A DNA stretch of 64,000 nt from Janthinobacterium sp. PAMC25594 (GCF_019443505.1 NZ_CP080377.1:1054001-1118000), one strand, 5' to 3'. Shown: positions 16,955-24,807, counted from the first letter of the stretch. Made by a program: numbers and translations. The notes: generated by a model from the letters alone, not told the origin.

Positions 16955-17395
16955 TCAACAACCATCGTCATCCTCCATCGCGCGCTTTATGCCAGCGCCA
17001 TCAAGGCCAGCAGCCTTGCAACCCAGGCGGGTAGCGTAAAAATAGGTCATGTCGCCGCATGTACGGCCGGTCGTGGCCAGGCCGGCGGCCACCAGGCGCT
17101 GCATGGCCTCGTGCTGCTGGCCGCTGCTGGCGGCAAAATAATTGCGCCATCCCCACTTGGACTTCGGATACTGCTGCACGGCGCCCAGCATGTGCTGCAG
17201 CTTGGCAAAGTCGCCAGGCATGATCGCGTCGCGGACGGCCGCCAGCGCGCAGGCGGCGCATTTGCCGTGCTGAGCCAGTTGCTTGGCGGTGCTGGCCTTG
17301 CCGCAGGCGCAGAGCTTGCGGATCAGTATCGGTGGCGCCGATTCTGTGGCGATGGCGCGGTGCTGGCGCTCCGCGCGGGATAGGTCATAGATCAT
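16955..17395 (-). CDS. Cys-rich phage protein, function unknown
   Basis: A 146-residue protein with a likely zinc site: KLCACGKAS and HGKCAACALAA (four Cys in CxC...CxxC spacing) near residues 28-52. The C-terminal part (SGQQHEAMQRLVAAGLA) resembles a winged-helix segment. It belongs to the early minus operon but is bracketed by two plus-strand genes: ten bases from the end of 16363-16944, and 14 bases between its start and that of 17410-18015. Function not known; DNA binding is possible. Confidence 0.65.
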   Translation of the reverse strand: MIYDLSRAERQHRAIATESAPPILIRKLCACGKASTAKQLAQHGKCAACALAAVRDAIMPGDFAKLQHMLGAVQQYPKSKWGWRNYFAASSGQQHEAMQRLVAAGLATTGRTCGDMTYFYATRLGCKAAGLDGAGIKRAMEDDDGC

Positions 17396-17409
17396 GCTAT
17401 GATTCCTTT

Positions 17410-18015
17410 ATGGAAACTTTTAAACGATTTAAGATTCAATGGGTTGCGCCTGTTGCTTGCGGAGCGCTCGCGGTCGGCGCACTGATCCAACTCGGGCTGC
17501 ACCAAAAATTCAGCCCCAGCGACTGGGCGGCATGGGTGCAGGCAATTGGCTCGGTTACCGCGATTCTTGGTGCGTATCACCTTGGCCACATACAAGTGGA
17601 AAGAGCAAAGCAGGACCGCCTTAAGGCTTTTTTTGCGATTTGCACCGCAGCTTTCGAGCGCAGCGAACTGGCCTGTGCCATATTTGGAGTTAATGGCGAT
17701 CTGAGTCGGCAATACGCCGACTACGACGATAGCCGTCTTGAAAGCATCATTAACGCCTTGAATGCAATCCCTATACACGAGGTAGGCAACGCCGAGGCTG
17801 TGGCGGCCATTCTCGATTTGCGAGATCAAATGTTCTTCTTGCTTGGGGCAGTGAAAGACTACCGTGCGGAAATTCCTTATTTTGGAGAGACAGACCAGGG
17901 CGCAATGGGGTTGATTCTCGTGCGCACGAAGCAAGTACGAAGTGAAAATGTATCCATGTCTGCTGGAAACGTTCAAAGGTTTTATAAAATCATTAAGTTT
18001 CAAATCGGCCAATAG
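17410..18015 (+). CDS. Two-TM membrane protein of unknown function (paralogue B), antisense to early operon
   Basis: A 201-residue protein. The ATG at 17410 is chosen; the frame extends upstream only through the opposite gene. Helices lie near residues 10-28 and 37-56 (WVQAIGSVTAILGAYHL), then a charged segment HIQVERAKQDRLKAFF and a helical C-terminal domain. It shares the second helix and the AxPxxEVG motif with paralogue A but little else, so the pair is old rather than a fresh duplication. No ribosome site is obvious, and only 14 bases separate its start codon from the divergent gene, so its promoter must lie inside that gene. Confidence 0.78.
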   Translation: METFKRFKIQWVAPVACGALAVGALIQLGLHQKFSPSDWAAWVQAIGSVTAILGAYHLGHIQVERAKQDRLKAFFAICTAAFERSELACAIFGVNGDLSRQYADYDDSRLESIINALNAIPIHEVGNAEAVAAILDLRDQMFFLLGAVKDYRAEIPYFGETDQGAMGLILVRTKQVRSENVSMSAGNVQRFYKIIKFQIGQ

Positions 18016-18026
18016 TCCAAGGTATT

Positions 18027-20372
18027 TCATGCCACCCTCGCAATCTCGCGCTCATGCGCGAAGTTGGCAAGGATCAGCGCCTTGGCCATGGGCGGGCAGA
18101 CTGAATTGCCGCACATGCGCACCTGGGCGCTCTTCGTCAGTTTCAGGCCCTGGGCCGGGTCGTCTCCGATGATGTAATCGTCGGGAAAGCCCTGGGCCCG
18201 GAACAGTTCGCGCGGCTGCAGCATGCGCAAGCCGATGTCCACGATCTGATAGTCCTGGCCGTGGATCGTCACCAGGCCGAAACGGTCGCGGCTCGTGACG
18301 GTGGCCAGCGGCCCGTCAATCTCCGGCGCCTGATCCGTGCCGTAATAGCTCAGCAGGAACGCGCGCACCTCGGCGTGGTGCTGGCCGCCAGCGCTGACCG
18401 TGCCCAGCGGCTCGTCGGTACCGGCCGCCGTGCTGGTGCCGCGCAGCTTGATCATGTTGCTGGTGATGATCGCCGACTTGCCGCCACCGCCGGCCGTGAC
18501 CGTGCCGAGCGGCGCATCGGCGGCGTGGCCGACGCTTGCACCCATGTCGCGCTGGATATGCGCCGTGACGATGCCCAGCGCATGCGGCGCACCAGCTGGA
18601 TTTTCCTTCGGCCCGGCCGTGATCGTCGGCAGCGGCATATTCATATCGCTGCCGGTGGCGCCAGTGCGGAATTTGGTGATGTGCGCCGACACCATGCTGA
18701 AATGGCCGCCCTTGACCTGGGCGCAAATGGTGCGCAGCGGCTCGTCGGCCGGCATCACGCGCTGATTGCTCGCGTTGGCATGCTCCGTCAAAAATGCCGT
18801 CACCAGGCTGTGGTGGTCGCATGCGGTGACCGTGCCAATAGGATCGGTCAGGTCCGAACCAACCACGCCCGTGTAATGCTTGGCCAGGAACGCCGTGGCC
18901 ACTGCCTTGTTGCCGCTGGCCGTAACGGTGCCCAGCGGCGCCTCGACGTCGTGCGCACCCGGTCCCCAGCGCTTAACGCCGCCTGGCGACACCTCGCCGT
19001 GCGCGGCATCGACCAGCACAGCCGTCACCAGCGCCGCGTCGGCCTTCGACGTGGCTGTTGCTGTCGGCTCGTTCAGGTCGCGCGGGCGGCTTTGGCCAGC
19101 ACGGCCGCCGACTCCGGTCAGCAGCGCCGATATCAGCGCCTGGTTGCCAGCGGCGGTGATCGTCGGTACCGGACTGCCCACGCCAGCGCCAGGGTGGCCA
19201 GTGGTGTTGGTCATGACGAATGGCGCAAGCTCGGCCTCGATCAGCGCATGCTTCGACGCCGCGCCTACCACCGTGCCGAGTGGCTTTCCGATGTCGAGCG
19301 CGCGCGGCGCCTGACCCTCACGCTCCCCGTACCCCACTTGGACCAGCGTGGCCACGCCCAGCGCCTTCTCGCCGCGGTGCGCGCCAGTGATGGTGCGGAA
19401 CGGCTCGCCGATGGATTCCGTGCGGTCGCTGCCTTGGTGTGTGACCGGGACAATTGTTGGTGCGCAGAAATAGCTGTCGTTGCGTGCCAGCAGCGTGCCG
19501 AATGGGCGCGCAGTTGGGCGCGGTTCACCTGCGCGCGCCGGTCCGCCGGCACCGACGATGAATGGCTCAGGTGCGTCAACCACGTAGCGCATAATGCCTT
19601 TGGCGATGCGACGCAACGTGGCCGGCGCCAGCGGCCGGTCGCGTTCGAAGATGCTCGGGCATGGCAGGCTGAAGTCGATGCACTCGGCCGCCGTGCGGTA
19701 CGGCAGCAGCTTGCCTGCGCGCACGCCGATGCTGTCGGGCGCGCCGTGGGTTGGCTCCGGCCACTTGATGGCGATGCCGTCGCGGCGCGCCACCAGGAAG
19801 AAACGCTTGCGGATGGTAGGCGTGTCGTGGTCGCAGCCGCGCATTTCGCGGTAGTCGACGGTGTAGCCGTGCGCGCGCAGCTGGCGGATGAAGCTGTCGA
19901 AGGTCTTGCCCTTCTTGGCCGGGTCCGGCTTGGCGCTGCCGTCCGCCTCGACCAGCAGCGGGCCCCACGTTTTGAATTCCTCGACGTTTTCAAGCATGAT
20001 GACGCGCGGCTTGCACTTGGCCGCCCAGCGCAGCGTCACCCAGGCCAGGCCACGGATGCGCTTTTCGACGGGCTTGCCGCCCTTGGCCTTGCTGAAGTGC
20101 TTGCAGTCAGGCGACAGCCAGACCAGGCCGACGGGGCGATTGCCCGTCACCTTGATCGGGTCGATGTCCCACACGCTCTCGCACAGGTGCGTGGTGTGCG
20201 GGTGGTTCGCCGCGTGCATGGCCAGCGCCTCGGGGTCGTGATTGATTGCGATGTCGACTGGGCGGCCGAATGCCTGTTCCAGGCCAGTACTGGTCCCGCC
20301 GCCTCCGGCAAAGTTATCGATGATCAGTTCGCTGCCCAAGTCGAGGGACAAGGTGAAGGCGTCGCGCTTCAT
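18027..20372 (-). CDS. C5-cytosine DNA methyltransferase with a large tandem-repeat insert
   Basis: A 781-residue protein. Motif I FAGGGGTSTG at 21-30, motif IV as SPDCKHFS at 87-94 (catalytic Cys90 in place of the usual PCQ context), ENVEEF at 128, TIRKRFFLVARRD near 186, RAQGFPDDY near 725 and GNSVCPPMAKAL at 755 show a C5 methyltransferase. Between about 290 and 705 lie eleven or twelve imperfect repeats of 25-55 residues, each with a core like APLGTVTA or EPFRTITG. This replaces a normal target-recognition domain. Phage C5 enzymes of this kind presumably shield phage DNA from host restriction. It overlaps the upstream gene by ATGA. Confidence 0.88.
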   Translation of the reverse strand: MKRDAFTLSLDLGSELIIDNFAGGGGTSTGLEQAFGRPVDIAINHDPEALAMHAANHPHTTHLCESVWDIDPIKVTGNRPVGLVWLSPDCKHFSKAKGGKPVEKRIRGLAWVTLRWAAKCKPRVIMLENVEEFKTWGPLLVEADGSAKPDPAKKGKTFDSFIRQLRAHGYTVDYREMRGCDHDTPTIRKRFFLVARRDGIAIKWPEPTHGAPDSIGVRAGKLLPYRTAAECIDFSLPCPSIFERDRPLAPATLRRIAKGIMRYVVDAPEPFIVGAGGPARAGEPRPTARPFGTLLARNDSYFCAPTIVPVTHQGSDRTESIGEPFRTITGAHRGEKALGVATLVQVGYGEREGQAPRALDIGKPLGTVVGAASKHALIEAELAPFVMTNTTGHPGAGVGSPVPTITAAGNQALISALLTGVGGRAGQSRPRDLNEPTATATSKADAALVTAVLVDAAHGEVSPGGVKRWGPGAHDVEAPLGTVTASGNKAVATAFLAKHYTGVVGSDLTDPIGTVTACDHHSLVTAFLTEHANASNQRVMPADEPLRTICAQVKGGHFSMVSAHITKFRTGATGSDMNMPLPTITAGPKENPAGAPHALGIVTAHIQRDMGASVGHAADAPLGTVTAGGGGKSAIITSNMIKLRGTSTAAGTDEPLGTVSAGGQHHAEVRAFLLSYYGTDQAPEIDGPLATVTSRDRFGLVTIHGQDYQIVDIGLRMLQPRELFRAQGFPDDYIIGDDPAQGLKLTKSAQVRMCGNSVCPPMAKALILANFAHEREIARVA

Positions 20373-20773
20373 GGGCGCACCTCCGCAGCTGGCCGGCGAA
20401 CGACCACGACAGGCATTGCGCCCACCGTGCCGCGAAAGTGCGGCGTGGCGACCTGGCCGGACTGATCCGGCCCCGCGCCCAGCAGCGCCGCGCGCGAGGC
20501 ATCTTTCAGCACGTAGCGAATGCCCGCCAGGCGCACATTGCCCTGGATGAAGCGCGAGAAGATCATGCGCAGGCGGTGCTCCATGCCCGCCTCTTCGATA
20601 TCGAAGCCGGCGCGCTCGCAGATTTGATAGAAGGTGCCGGGGCCGGCCAGCATCGCCTGCAGCAACAAATACGAGCGGGAGCCTTGTTTCGGGAGAGTGA
20701 CGCCAGTACGACGGCGTTTTGTCTTATTTACGCCAAAAGTCGGGCGCGCGCGATTGTCAGCTTGGCCAGTCAC
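20369..20773 (-). CDS. Small phage early protein, function unknown
   Basis: A 134-residue protein starting with GTG at 20773, overlapping the KilA-N stop (GTGA), with a strong GGAGGTGG ribosome site; the longer frame to 20896 is a shadow. A basic N-terminus (NKTKRRRTG) precedes a helical region (SYLLLQAMLAGPGTFYQICERAG) that looks like a winged-helix or HTH domain, and a hydrophobic VVVVRR near the end. It is coupled to both neighbours, KilA-N and the C5 methyltransferase. No family recognised. Confidence 0.65.
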   Translation of the reverse strand: MTGQADNRARPTFGVNKTKRRRTGVTLPKQGSRSYLLLQAMLAGPGTFYQICERAGFDIEEAGMEHRLRMIFSRFIQGNVRLAGIRYVLKDASRAALLGAGPDQSGQVATPHFRGTVGAMPVVVVRRPAAEVRP

Positions 20774-21519
20774 AATGCCACCTCCGCCAGGACGGAGTCG
20801 CGCCATTTCACTTGCTGGATGGGCGTGCCGCTGGCGTGCGCCTTGCCGGTATCCATAACGTAGGCATGCTCCCGGCCCTTCTCCGTCGGCACCCAACGGC
20901 CAGCGATGCTCTCCTGCAGGCCGGCCTGGGCCAGCAGCTGATTGAACGCCTTGGCGCTCTTGACGAAGCGGCTGCCCAGCTCCGTCGGCGTGTAGTAAAT
21001 CTCCTGGCTGGGCGTGGCCAGGTGCGTGCGTTCCATCAGCTGCAGCATGTTGACGCCGGTCAGGGCGGCCGTGCCCTGGTTCGCGCTGATGGCCGCGGCA
21101 TTCTTGTCGAGGCCGATCAGACGCGCGATGCCGTAGATGGCTCGGAATTCCTTGGCGGGCGAGACTGCGCTGCGCGCGGGCGCGGCGGCCGGCGCCTGAG
21201 CGGTGGCCACGGCGTCAAAGGTGCGGATGACTTCCAGGTGGAACTTGGCGCTGATCCACATGGCGTACGCGTACACCAATTCCTTGCAGACGTAGGTACC
21301 GCCGTTGCGGCCAGTTTTTTTAACTACCGGAATTCCGGTAGTTTCTAATTCCGCAACCAATTCGATGGCCTGACGGTTTTCCAGCCAATAGCCAGGGACG
21401 TGACGGTCTTCACCACCAGATGCTTTGTGCAGATCGTTCAGGCAAAAACGGCCGTCCTGGTCGGTGGTGATCACCGTTTCCGCGATGTTGATACTTTTGT
21501 GTTGTACAATTTCGGTCAT
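20770..21519 (-). CDS. KilA-N domain protein, putative antirepressor or early regulator
   Basis: A 249-residue protein. ATG at 21519 is chosen over a TTG ten codons earlier that lies against a hairpin. The N-terminal KilA-N domain runs to about residue 95 (GRFCLNDLHKASGG, then YWLENRQAIELV, then GGTYVCKELVYAYAMWIS). The C-terminal part is a separate helical domain of the type seen in phage antirepressors. KilA-N proteins bind DNA and often counter repressors or regulate early genes. It sits after the two Cro/XRE-type regulators in the early operon. Confidence 0.85.
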   Translation of the reverse strand: MTEIVQHKSINIAETVITTDQDGRFCLNDLHKASGGEDRHVPGYWLENRQAIELVAELETTGIPVVKKTGRNGGTYVCKELVYAYAMWISAKFHLEVIRTFDAVATAQAPAAAPARSAVSPAKEFRAIYGIARLIGLDKNAAAISANQGTAALTGVNMLQLMERTHLATPSQEIYYTPTELGSRFVKSAKAFNQLLAQAGLQESIAGRWVPTEKGREHAYVMDTGKAHASGTPIQQVKWRDSVLAEVAL

Positions 21520-21550
21520 AAATTCTTTCGCGAATTTTTGTTGTTTCAAG

Positions 21551-21577
21551 GAAGCCCGCCTGCCAGCGGGCTTTTTT
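21551..21577 (+). terminator. Rho-independent terminator pointing along the plus strand
   Basis: AAGCCCGC, a short loop, GCGGGCTT and a six-T tract form a classic terminator when read on the plus strand. On the minus strand no T tract follows, so the early operon can pass. It would stop antisense transcripts, for example read-through from the plus-strand gene ending at 18015. Confidence 0.6.
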
Positions 21578-21726
21578 CATTTCTGGCCTTGCAGTTCCTG
21601 CAGCATTGCTTCGTAGTGCTGGCGCGTCCGCACGTGGCCGGGGTCGACCGGCAATTCGTGCTCGACGTGCCCTTGATGCTGGGCGTCCTGCTCGGCCTGC
21701 GCCGGCGCGCCGCCTTCCAGCTGCAT
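21577..21726 (-). CDS. Very small phage early protein (49 residues)
   Basis: An ORF starting MQLEGGAPAQAEQDAQHQGH and ending in QELQGQK. It lies just behind the XRE regulator (12-base gap) and ends at the hairpin before the KilA-N gene. It is rich in Gln, Glu, His and Ala. It has no clear ribosome site, but the packing in the operon supports it. Function unknown. Confidence 0.4.
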   Translation of the reverse strand: MQLEGGAPAQAEQDAQHQGHVEHELPVDPGHVRTRQHYEAMLQELQGQK

Positions 21727-21737
21727 CGTCGTCCAGG

Positions 21738-22001
21738 TCAAGCTGCCACCTCGGCGCGCGCGATGCGCTTGAGTTCGCGGATCGACACGTCGAAAACCTC
21801 GTGCATGCGGATCAGCAGCGAGGCGCCGATTGGCAGACGGCCGTGGCGAATCTGGGAAATCACGGGTGGCGCCACTTCCAGCGCACGGGCCAGAGCTGCG
21901 TCGTTCTTCGGGCCCTTGGCGAGCAGCATGTCGAGCAGTTCGTTATTGCCATGAGCGTCGTCCAGCGAGCGGTAAGGCTTAATTGCAGTTGTTTGCGTCA
22001 T
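21738..22001 (-). CDS. XRE-family HTH regulator
   Basis: An 87-residue protein with a helix-turn-helix at about residues 35-60 (AALARALEVAPPVISQIRHG) followed by a dimerisation-type helix. It has the size of Cro/CII-like phage regulators. Located after the Cro-like gene in the early operon, it may play the part of CII or a second repressor, which cannot be decided from sequence. Confidence 0.78.
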   Translation of the reverse strand: MTQTTAIKPYRSLDDAHGNNELLDMLLAKGPKNDAALARALEVAPPVISQIRHGRLPIGASLLIRMHEVFDVSIRELKRIARAEVAA

Positions 22002-22077
22002 GTCATATTCCTAATTGATGGTGATTAAAGTGGCCGAATCCGGCCATGCGATGCTGTAGCTGTCGGGTGCGGGTTCG

Positions 22078-22293
22078 TTATGGCGGCTCGCGCTGCGGCA
22101 CCTCGTATTTCTTCGCCACCCTGTCGGTGGCATCGCGCCATTTCTGGCGCGCCTCCTTGTGCGCGGCCTTTGCCGCGCTCTCACCCTCCCCGTCCTTGGC
22201 GCCCTGCAGGTCTTTCTCGGCCTGGCGGTAGATCATCGAACGCTGGAAGATCAGCTCCTTTTCCTCGGCTGTGACCTCGGCTTGTTTATTCAA
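22078..22293 (-). CDS. Small coiled-coil phage protein, function unknown
   Basis: A 71-residue protein. The TTG at 22293 is chosen because GGAGG lies eight bases upstream; the frame to 22353 overlaps the previous gene. The sequence is strongly charged and helical (EVTAEEKELIFQRSMIYRQ, then HKEARQKWRDATDRVAKKY). Nothing indicates a catalytic function. Confidence 0.5.
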   Translation of the reverse strand: MNKQAEVTAEEKELIFQRSMIYRQAEKDLQGAKDGEGESAAKAAHKEARQKWRDATDRVAKKYEVPQREPP

Positions 22294-22310
22294 TAGCTGC
22301 CTCCATGCCG

Positions 22311-22601
22311 TTAAACCCGCATCCGCACGACGCGCGGGACGACGCCAAAGCACGGGCGCGGCGCCGGCGAAATTTGGGCCCTGTTATTTGTTGATTTGGG
22401 CCTAGCTCCGCTGGAAAACGGCGGCGTATCATTCCGTTTCGGCCTGGCGTCCAGGTGATTGCGGATGATTACGATCGTGCATTCGTTCAGCACGTCACTG
22501 ACGGTCTTGCGCATCGCAGTGCATGCGGCTTGCAAGGCATCCTTGTTGTCGTCCGTGATGTAGCCCTTGACGAGTGCGGTACGTTTTTGCTTCTGTTTCA
22601 T
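22311..22601 (-). CDS. Small phage early protein with ribbon-helix-helix-like N-terminus
   Basis: A 96-residue ORF with AGGAGA before the ATG at 22601. The first 50 residues (TALVKGYITDDNKDALQAAC, then AMRKTVSDVLNECTIVII) resemble short DNA-binding proteins of the ribbon-helix-helix type; the rest is Pro/Arg-rich and probably disordered. DNA binding is inference. Confidence 0.5.
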   Translation of the reverse strand: MKQKQKRTALVKGYITDDNKDALQAACTAMRKTVSDVLNECTIVIIRNHLDARPKRNDTPPFSSGARPKSTNNRAQISPAPRPCFGVVPRVVRMRV

Positions 22602-22671
22602 GGTTTTCTCCTGGTGGTCGGTGTTACAGGGTTTGGGTACAGCGAAATGCAGGTTGGTACTTGGTGCTGTT

Positions 22672-22809
22672 TTACGGTGGGCGCTCGCAGGCTGGCAATG
22701 CGCACTCCTCAAGCTGTACGCCGCGCGGCAACTGGTGCGGTTCGAGCAGCGGGATGCGCGCGAAGTCGGCCGCCGGGCGCGGCGGAGGAATTGGGATCAG
22801 GCGGATCAT
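22672..22809 (-). CDS. Very small Pro-rich protein coupled to the Cro-like gene (45 residues)
   Basis: The ATG overlaps the TGA of the Cro-like gene (ATGA), a strong sign of translational coupling. The product begins MIRLIPIPPPRPAADFARIP and ends CALPACERPP, with two Cys. No known motif. Confidence 0.5.
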   Translation of the reverse strand: MIRLIPIPPPRPAADFARIPLLEPHQLPRGVQLEECALPACERPP

Positions 22810-23126
22810 GGCTTGGCGCCCACGTCGATGCCGACGGCGGCACGCGCAGGCACGGTGTCGAAGATGGCGTTGGTAGTGGGCGGTTGGCGGCCGGCGTGGC
22901 CAGGATCGACAGCGACCAGCTCGGGCCAGATTTTGTGCCAGTCTGCTGGGCGTAGGTCTTTACGGGAAACCTCGCCTCCCGTAGCGCGTTCGATCTCGAC
23001 GCAGCGCTCAGGAGGAACTGGCCGCAACGCATTCGCCCATTGGCTAATAAGCACTGGAGTGATGCCGATCTTGTCGGCTAAGTCGCGCTGGGACCCGCGA
23101 CCTTTGACGTATTCGATGAGTTTCAT
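22806..23126 (-). CDS. Cro/YdaS-like HTH regulator, first gene of the rightward-type early operon
   Basis: A 106-residue protein. ATG at 23126 is chosen (GAGG upstream); a longer frame runs through the operators and is rejected. The HTH lies at about residues 10-40 (GRGSQRDLADKIGITPVLIS, then QWANALRPVP), followed by ERCVEIERATGG, a YdaS/Cro-type pattern. The C-terminal 40 residues are unstructured. It is divergent from the CI repressor across three operator palindromes, so it should act as Cro. Its predicted promoter would start transcription at or next to the ATG. Confidence 0.82.
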   Translation of the reverse strand: MKLIEYVKGRGSQRDLADKIGITPVLISQWANALRPVPPERCVEIERATGGEVSRKDLRPADWHKIWPELVAVDPGHAGRQPPTTNAIFDTVPARAAVGIDVGAKP

Positions 23127-23132
23127 AACCTC

Positions 23133-23197
23133 ACTATAGCAATTTGCTTTTACTCTTGCAATAGCAATTTGCATATTCCTATATAAAGCGTTTTGCT
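23133..23197. promoter_or_regulatory. Immunity operator region OR with PR and PRM
   Basis: Three copies of the palindrome AGCAAWTTGCT lie at 23138-23148 (perfect), 23163-23173 (one end mismatch) and 23187-23197 (AGCGTTTTGCT), centres 24-25 bases apart. TTGCAA at 23156-23161 is its own complement. It serves as -35 for PR on the minus strand (TATAGT at 23138-23133, spacing 17) and for PRM on the plus strand (TATATA at 23180-23185, spacing 18). Repressor bound here would control both genes. Confidence 0.78.
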
Positions 23198-23210
23198 ATT
23201 AAATGCCCAT

Positions 23211-23981
23211 ATGGCTACATCTAAAGAAATCCGCATCGAAAATCTCCGAACGCTCGTCAACGAATTCAGGACGGCGGACGCCGTGGCTCAACGCGCAGCC
23301 ACGGCACCCATGTATCTCAGCCAAATACTGAATAGTGCGAAGTCATCTACCGGTACCGCGCGTGGCGTGGGCGATAAGTTGGCTCGCAAGCTGGAGGCCG
23401 GTTGCGGCAAGCCGGAAGGTTGGATGGATGCCGACCACAGCGACGACCAGATTGAGGATATTCCTCAAGATCACGGCGATCCCGTGTCTACCTCCCCTGC
23501 CCACCCTCTGTTGCCCGGCGCCCGCCGCGTCACCGTAGGCGAAGCCATCCATGCAACGATTCCCATCAAATTGGTCACAATGCACTTGCAGGCCGGGATC
23601 ATGGGATTTGAAGTGGAGCAAAATTTTGAAGATGGCGGCACCTTAGATGTACCATTGCAATGGGTCGAGGAAAATGATTACGTCCCACACTGTCTTATTG
23701 CCATCAAAGTGCGAGGCGATAGCATGCAGCCCCTGCTTTACCAAGGCGATATCGCCGTGGTAAATATCGCAGATAATAAAAAGGTAAGTGGGGGCGTCTA
23801 CGCCATCAATTTCAATGGCGAGCCTGTCATTAAGCGCCTCAAATATGAGGGGCGCGAATGGTACATGACGTCCGAAAATGGCGACCCACGATACGCAAGA
23901 AGGCTTTGCCGTGGCGGTGATTGCATTATTGTTGGGCGCATAGTGCGGTTTGAGGCGCGCAATTTCAAAGACCGCCTCTAA
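23211..23981 (+). CDS. CI-type prophage repressor with S24 (LexA-like) peptidase domain
   Basis: A 256-residue repressor. ATG at 23211 is used; the upstream TTG lies in the operator. The N-terminal 80 residues hold an HTH (AVAQRAATAPMYLSQILN). The C-terminal S24 domain has catalytic Ser171 in RGDSMQP and Lys208 in PVIKRLK, and a likely Ala-Gly cleavage site at 128-129 (HLQAGIMG). This predicts RecA-stimulated self-cleavage and SOS induction. Divergent from the Cro-like gene; its operators recur upstream of the plus-strand operon at 26104. Confidence 0.93.
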   Translation: MATSKEIRIENLRTLVNEFRTADAVAQRAATAPMYLSQILNSAKSSTGTARGVGDKLARKLEAGCGKPEGWMDADHSDDQIEDIPQDHGDPVSTSPAHPLLPGARRVTVGEAIHATIPIKLVTMHLQAGIMGFEVEQNFEDGGTLDVPLQWVEENDYVPHCLIAIKVRGDSMQPLLYQGDIAVVNIADNKKVSGGVYAINFNGEPVIKRLKYEGREWYMTSENGDPRYARRLCRGGDCIIVGRIVRFEARNFKDRL

Positions 23982-23993
23982 TTCACTACTAGA

Positions 23994-24692
23994 ATGATCA
24001 TGAAAAGCTTAGTCTTGGCGCTAGTCGCCCTTGCAGGCCTCCCCGCCCATGCGCAATACGCATCATTGACACAGAATGCCGCCTCGGCAGAAGATATTAA
24101 ACAATCAACGCTGTTGGCGGCGCGTGAAAAAATGGCAGGCGTGACGTTTTGGATCGAGCCGAATGCTTCTGCAATTAGACGAAAGGAATTTATTAGCGCT
24201 GAGGAAGATGGCTCTATTGGCAGTGAAAAGTTCGTGGTGACTGAGGCGACCAGCTTTTCAGTTATTGGTTTCGCAACTAACAGATATCGAAATTACGTTA
24301 AGATAAATTTCCCCGATGGAAAAATTGCATATTTAGCAGAGGGTATATTATTCGATAGCAACCCGAAAAAATATGCTCTTTTTGATGATCTATATGAGAT
24401 TGGGAGGCCTAAGCACAATTTTGTTGAATACATCCTCCCGGTATCGCCAGAAGAACTACGCATTGCGGAAAAAAAGGCTAAAGCCAAGGCGGCAAATGCT
24501 GCTGCCGCTTGGAAAGCGCGCGGCGGAGTTAGCATTGGAATGACCGCAAAGCAGGTTCGTGCATCCAACTGGGGTGGGCCGGAGAGTATCAATCGCAGCA
24601 CTGGATCATACGGCACTCATGAACAATGGGTTTACGGCGACGGCAACTACATTTATTTTGAAAACGGCATCGTATCGTCAATTCAGAATTAG
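23994..24692 (+). CDS. Secreted protein downstream of CI, probable lysogenic-conversion gene
   Basis: A 232-residue protein with a signal peptide (MIMKSLVLALVALAGLPAHA, cleavage after AHA). The middle has an SH3-like beta pattern (FVVTEATSFSVIGF, then YVKINFPDGKIAYL). A Lys/Ala helix leads to a C-terminal SmpA/DUF2845-like segment (GVSIGMTAKQVRASNWG, then HEQWVYGDGNYIYFENG). It begins 12 bases after the cI stop and is probably co-transcribed in the lysogen, the place of rexAB in lambda. Its DNA is AT-richer than the phage average. Function in the periplasm is unknown. Confidence 0.72.
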   Translation: MIMKSLVLALVALAGLPAHAQYASLTQNAASAEDIKQSTLLAAREKMAGVTFWIEPNASAIRRKEFISAEEDGSIGSEKFVVTEATSFSVIGFATNRYRNYVKINFPDGKIAYLAEGILFDSNPKKYALFDDLYEIGRPKHNFVEYILPVSPEELRIAEKKAKAKAANAAAAWKARGGVSIGMTAKQVRASNWGGPESINRSTGSYGTHEQWVYGDGNYIYFENGIVSSIQN

Positions 24693-24807
24693 TAGCATAA
24701 GAACTTCAACAACAGACAATCGCACCACCTCGCCGGCGGTGGGTGTGTTGCTGGTCAGGTGCAGCGTACGTCGCACCAGGTGATGATATGGCCGCCTTGA
24801 CGGGCAC

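Noticed and set aside
18261..20465. Plus-strand ORF of 734 codons
   Set aside because: Mirror frame of the C5 methyltransferase; its repeats only reflect the repeats of the real gene.
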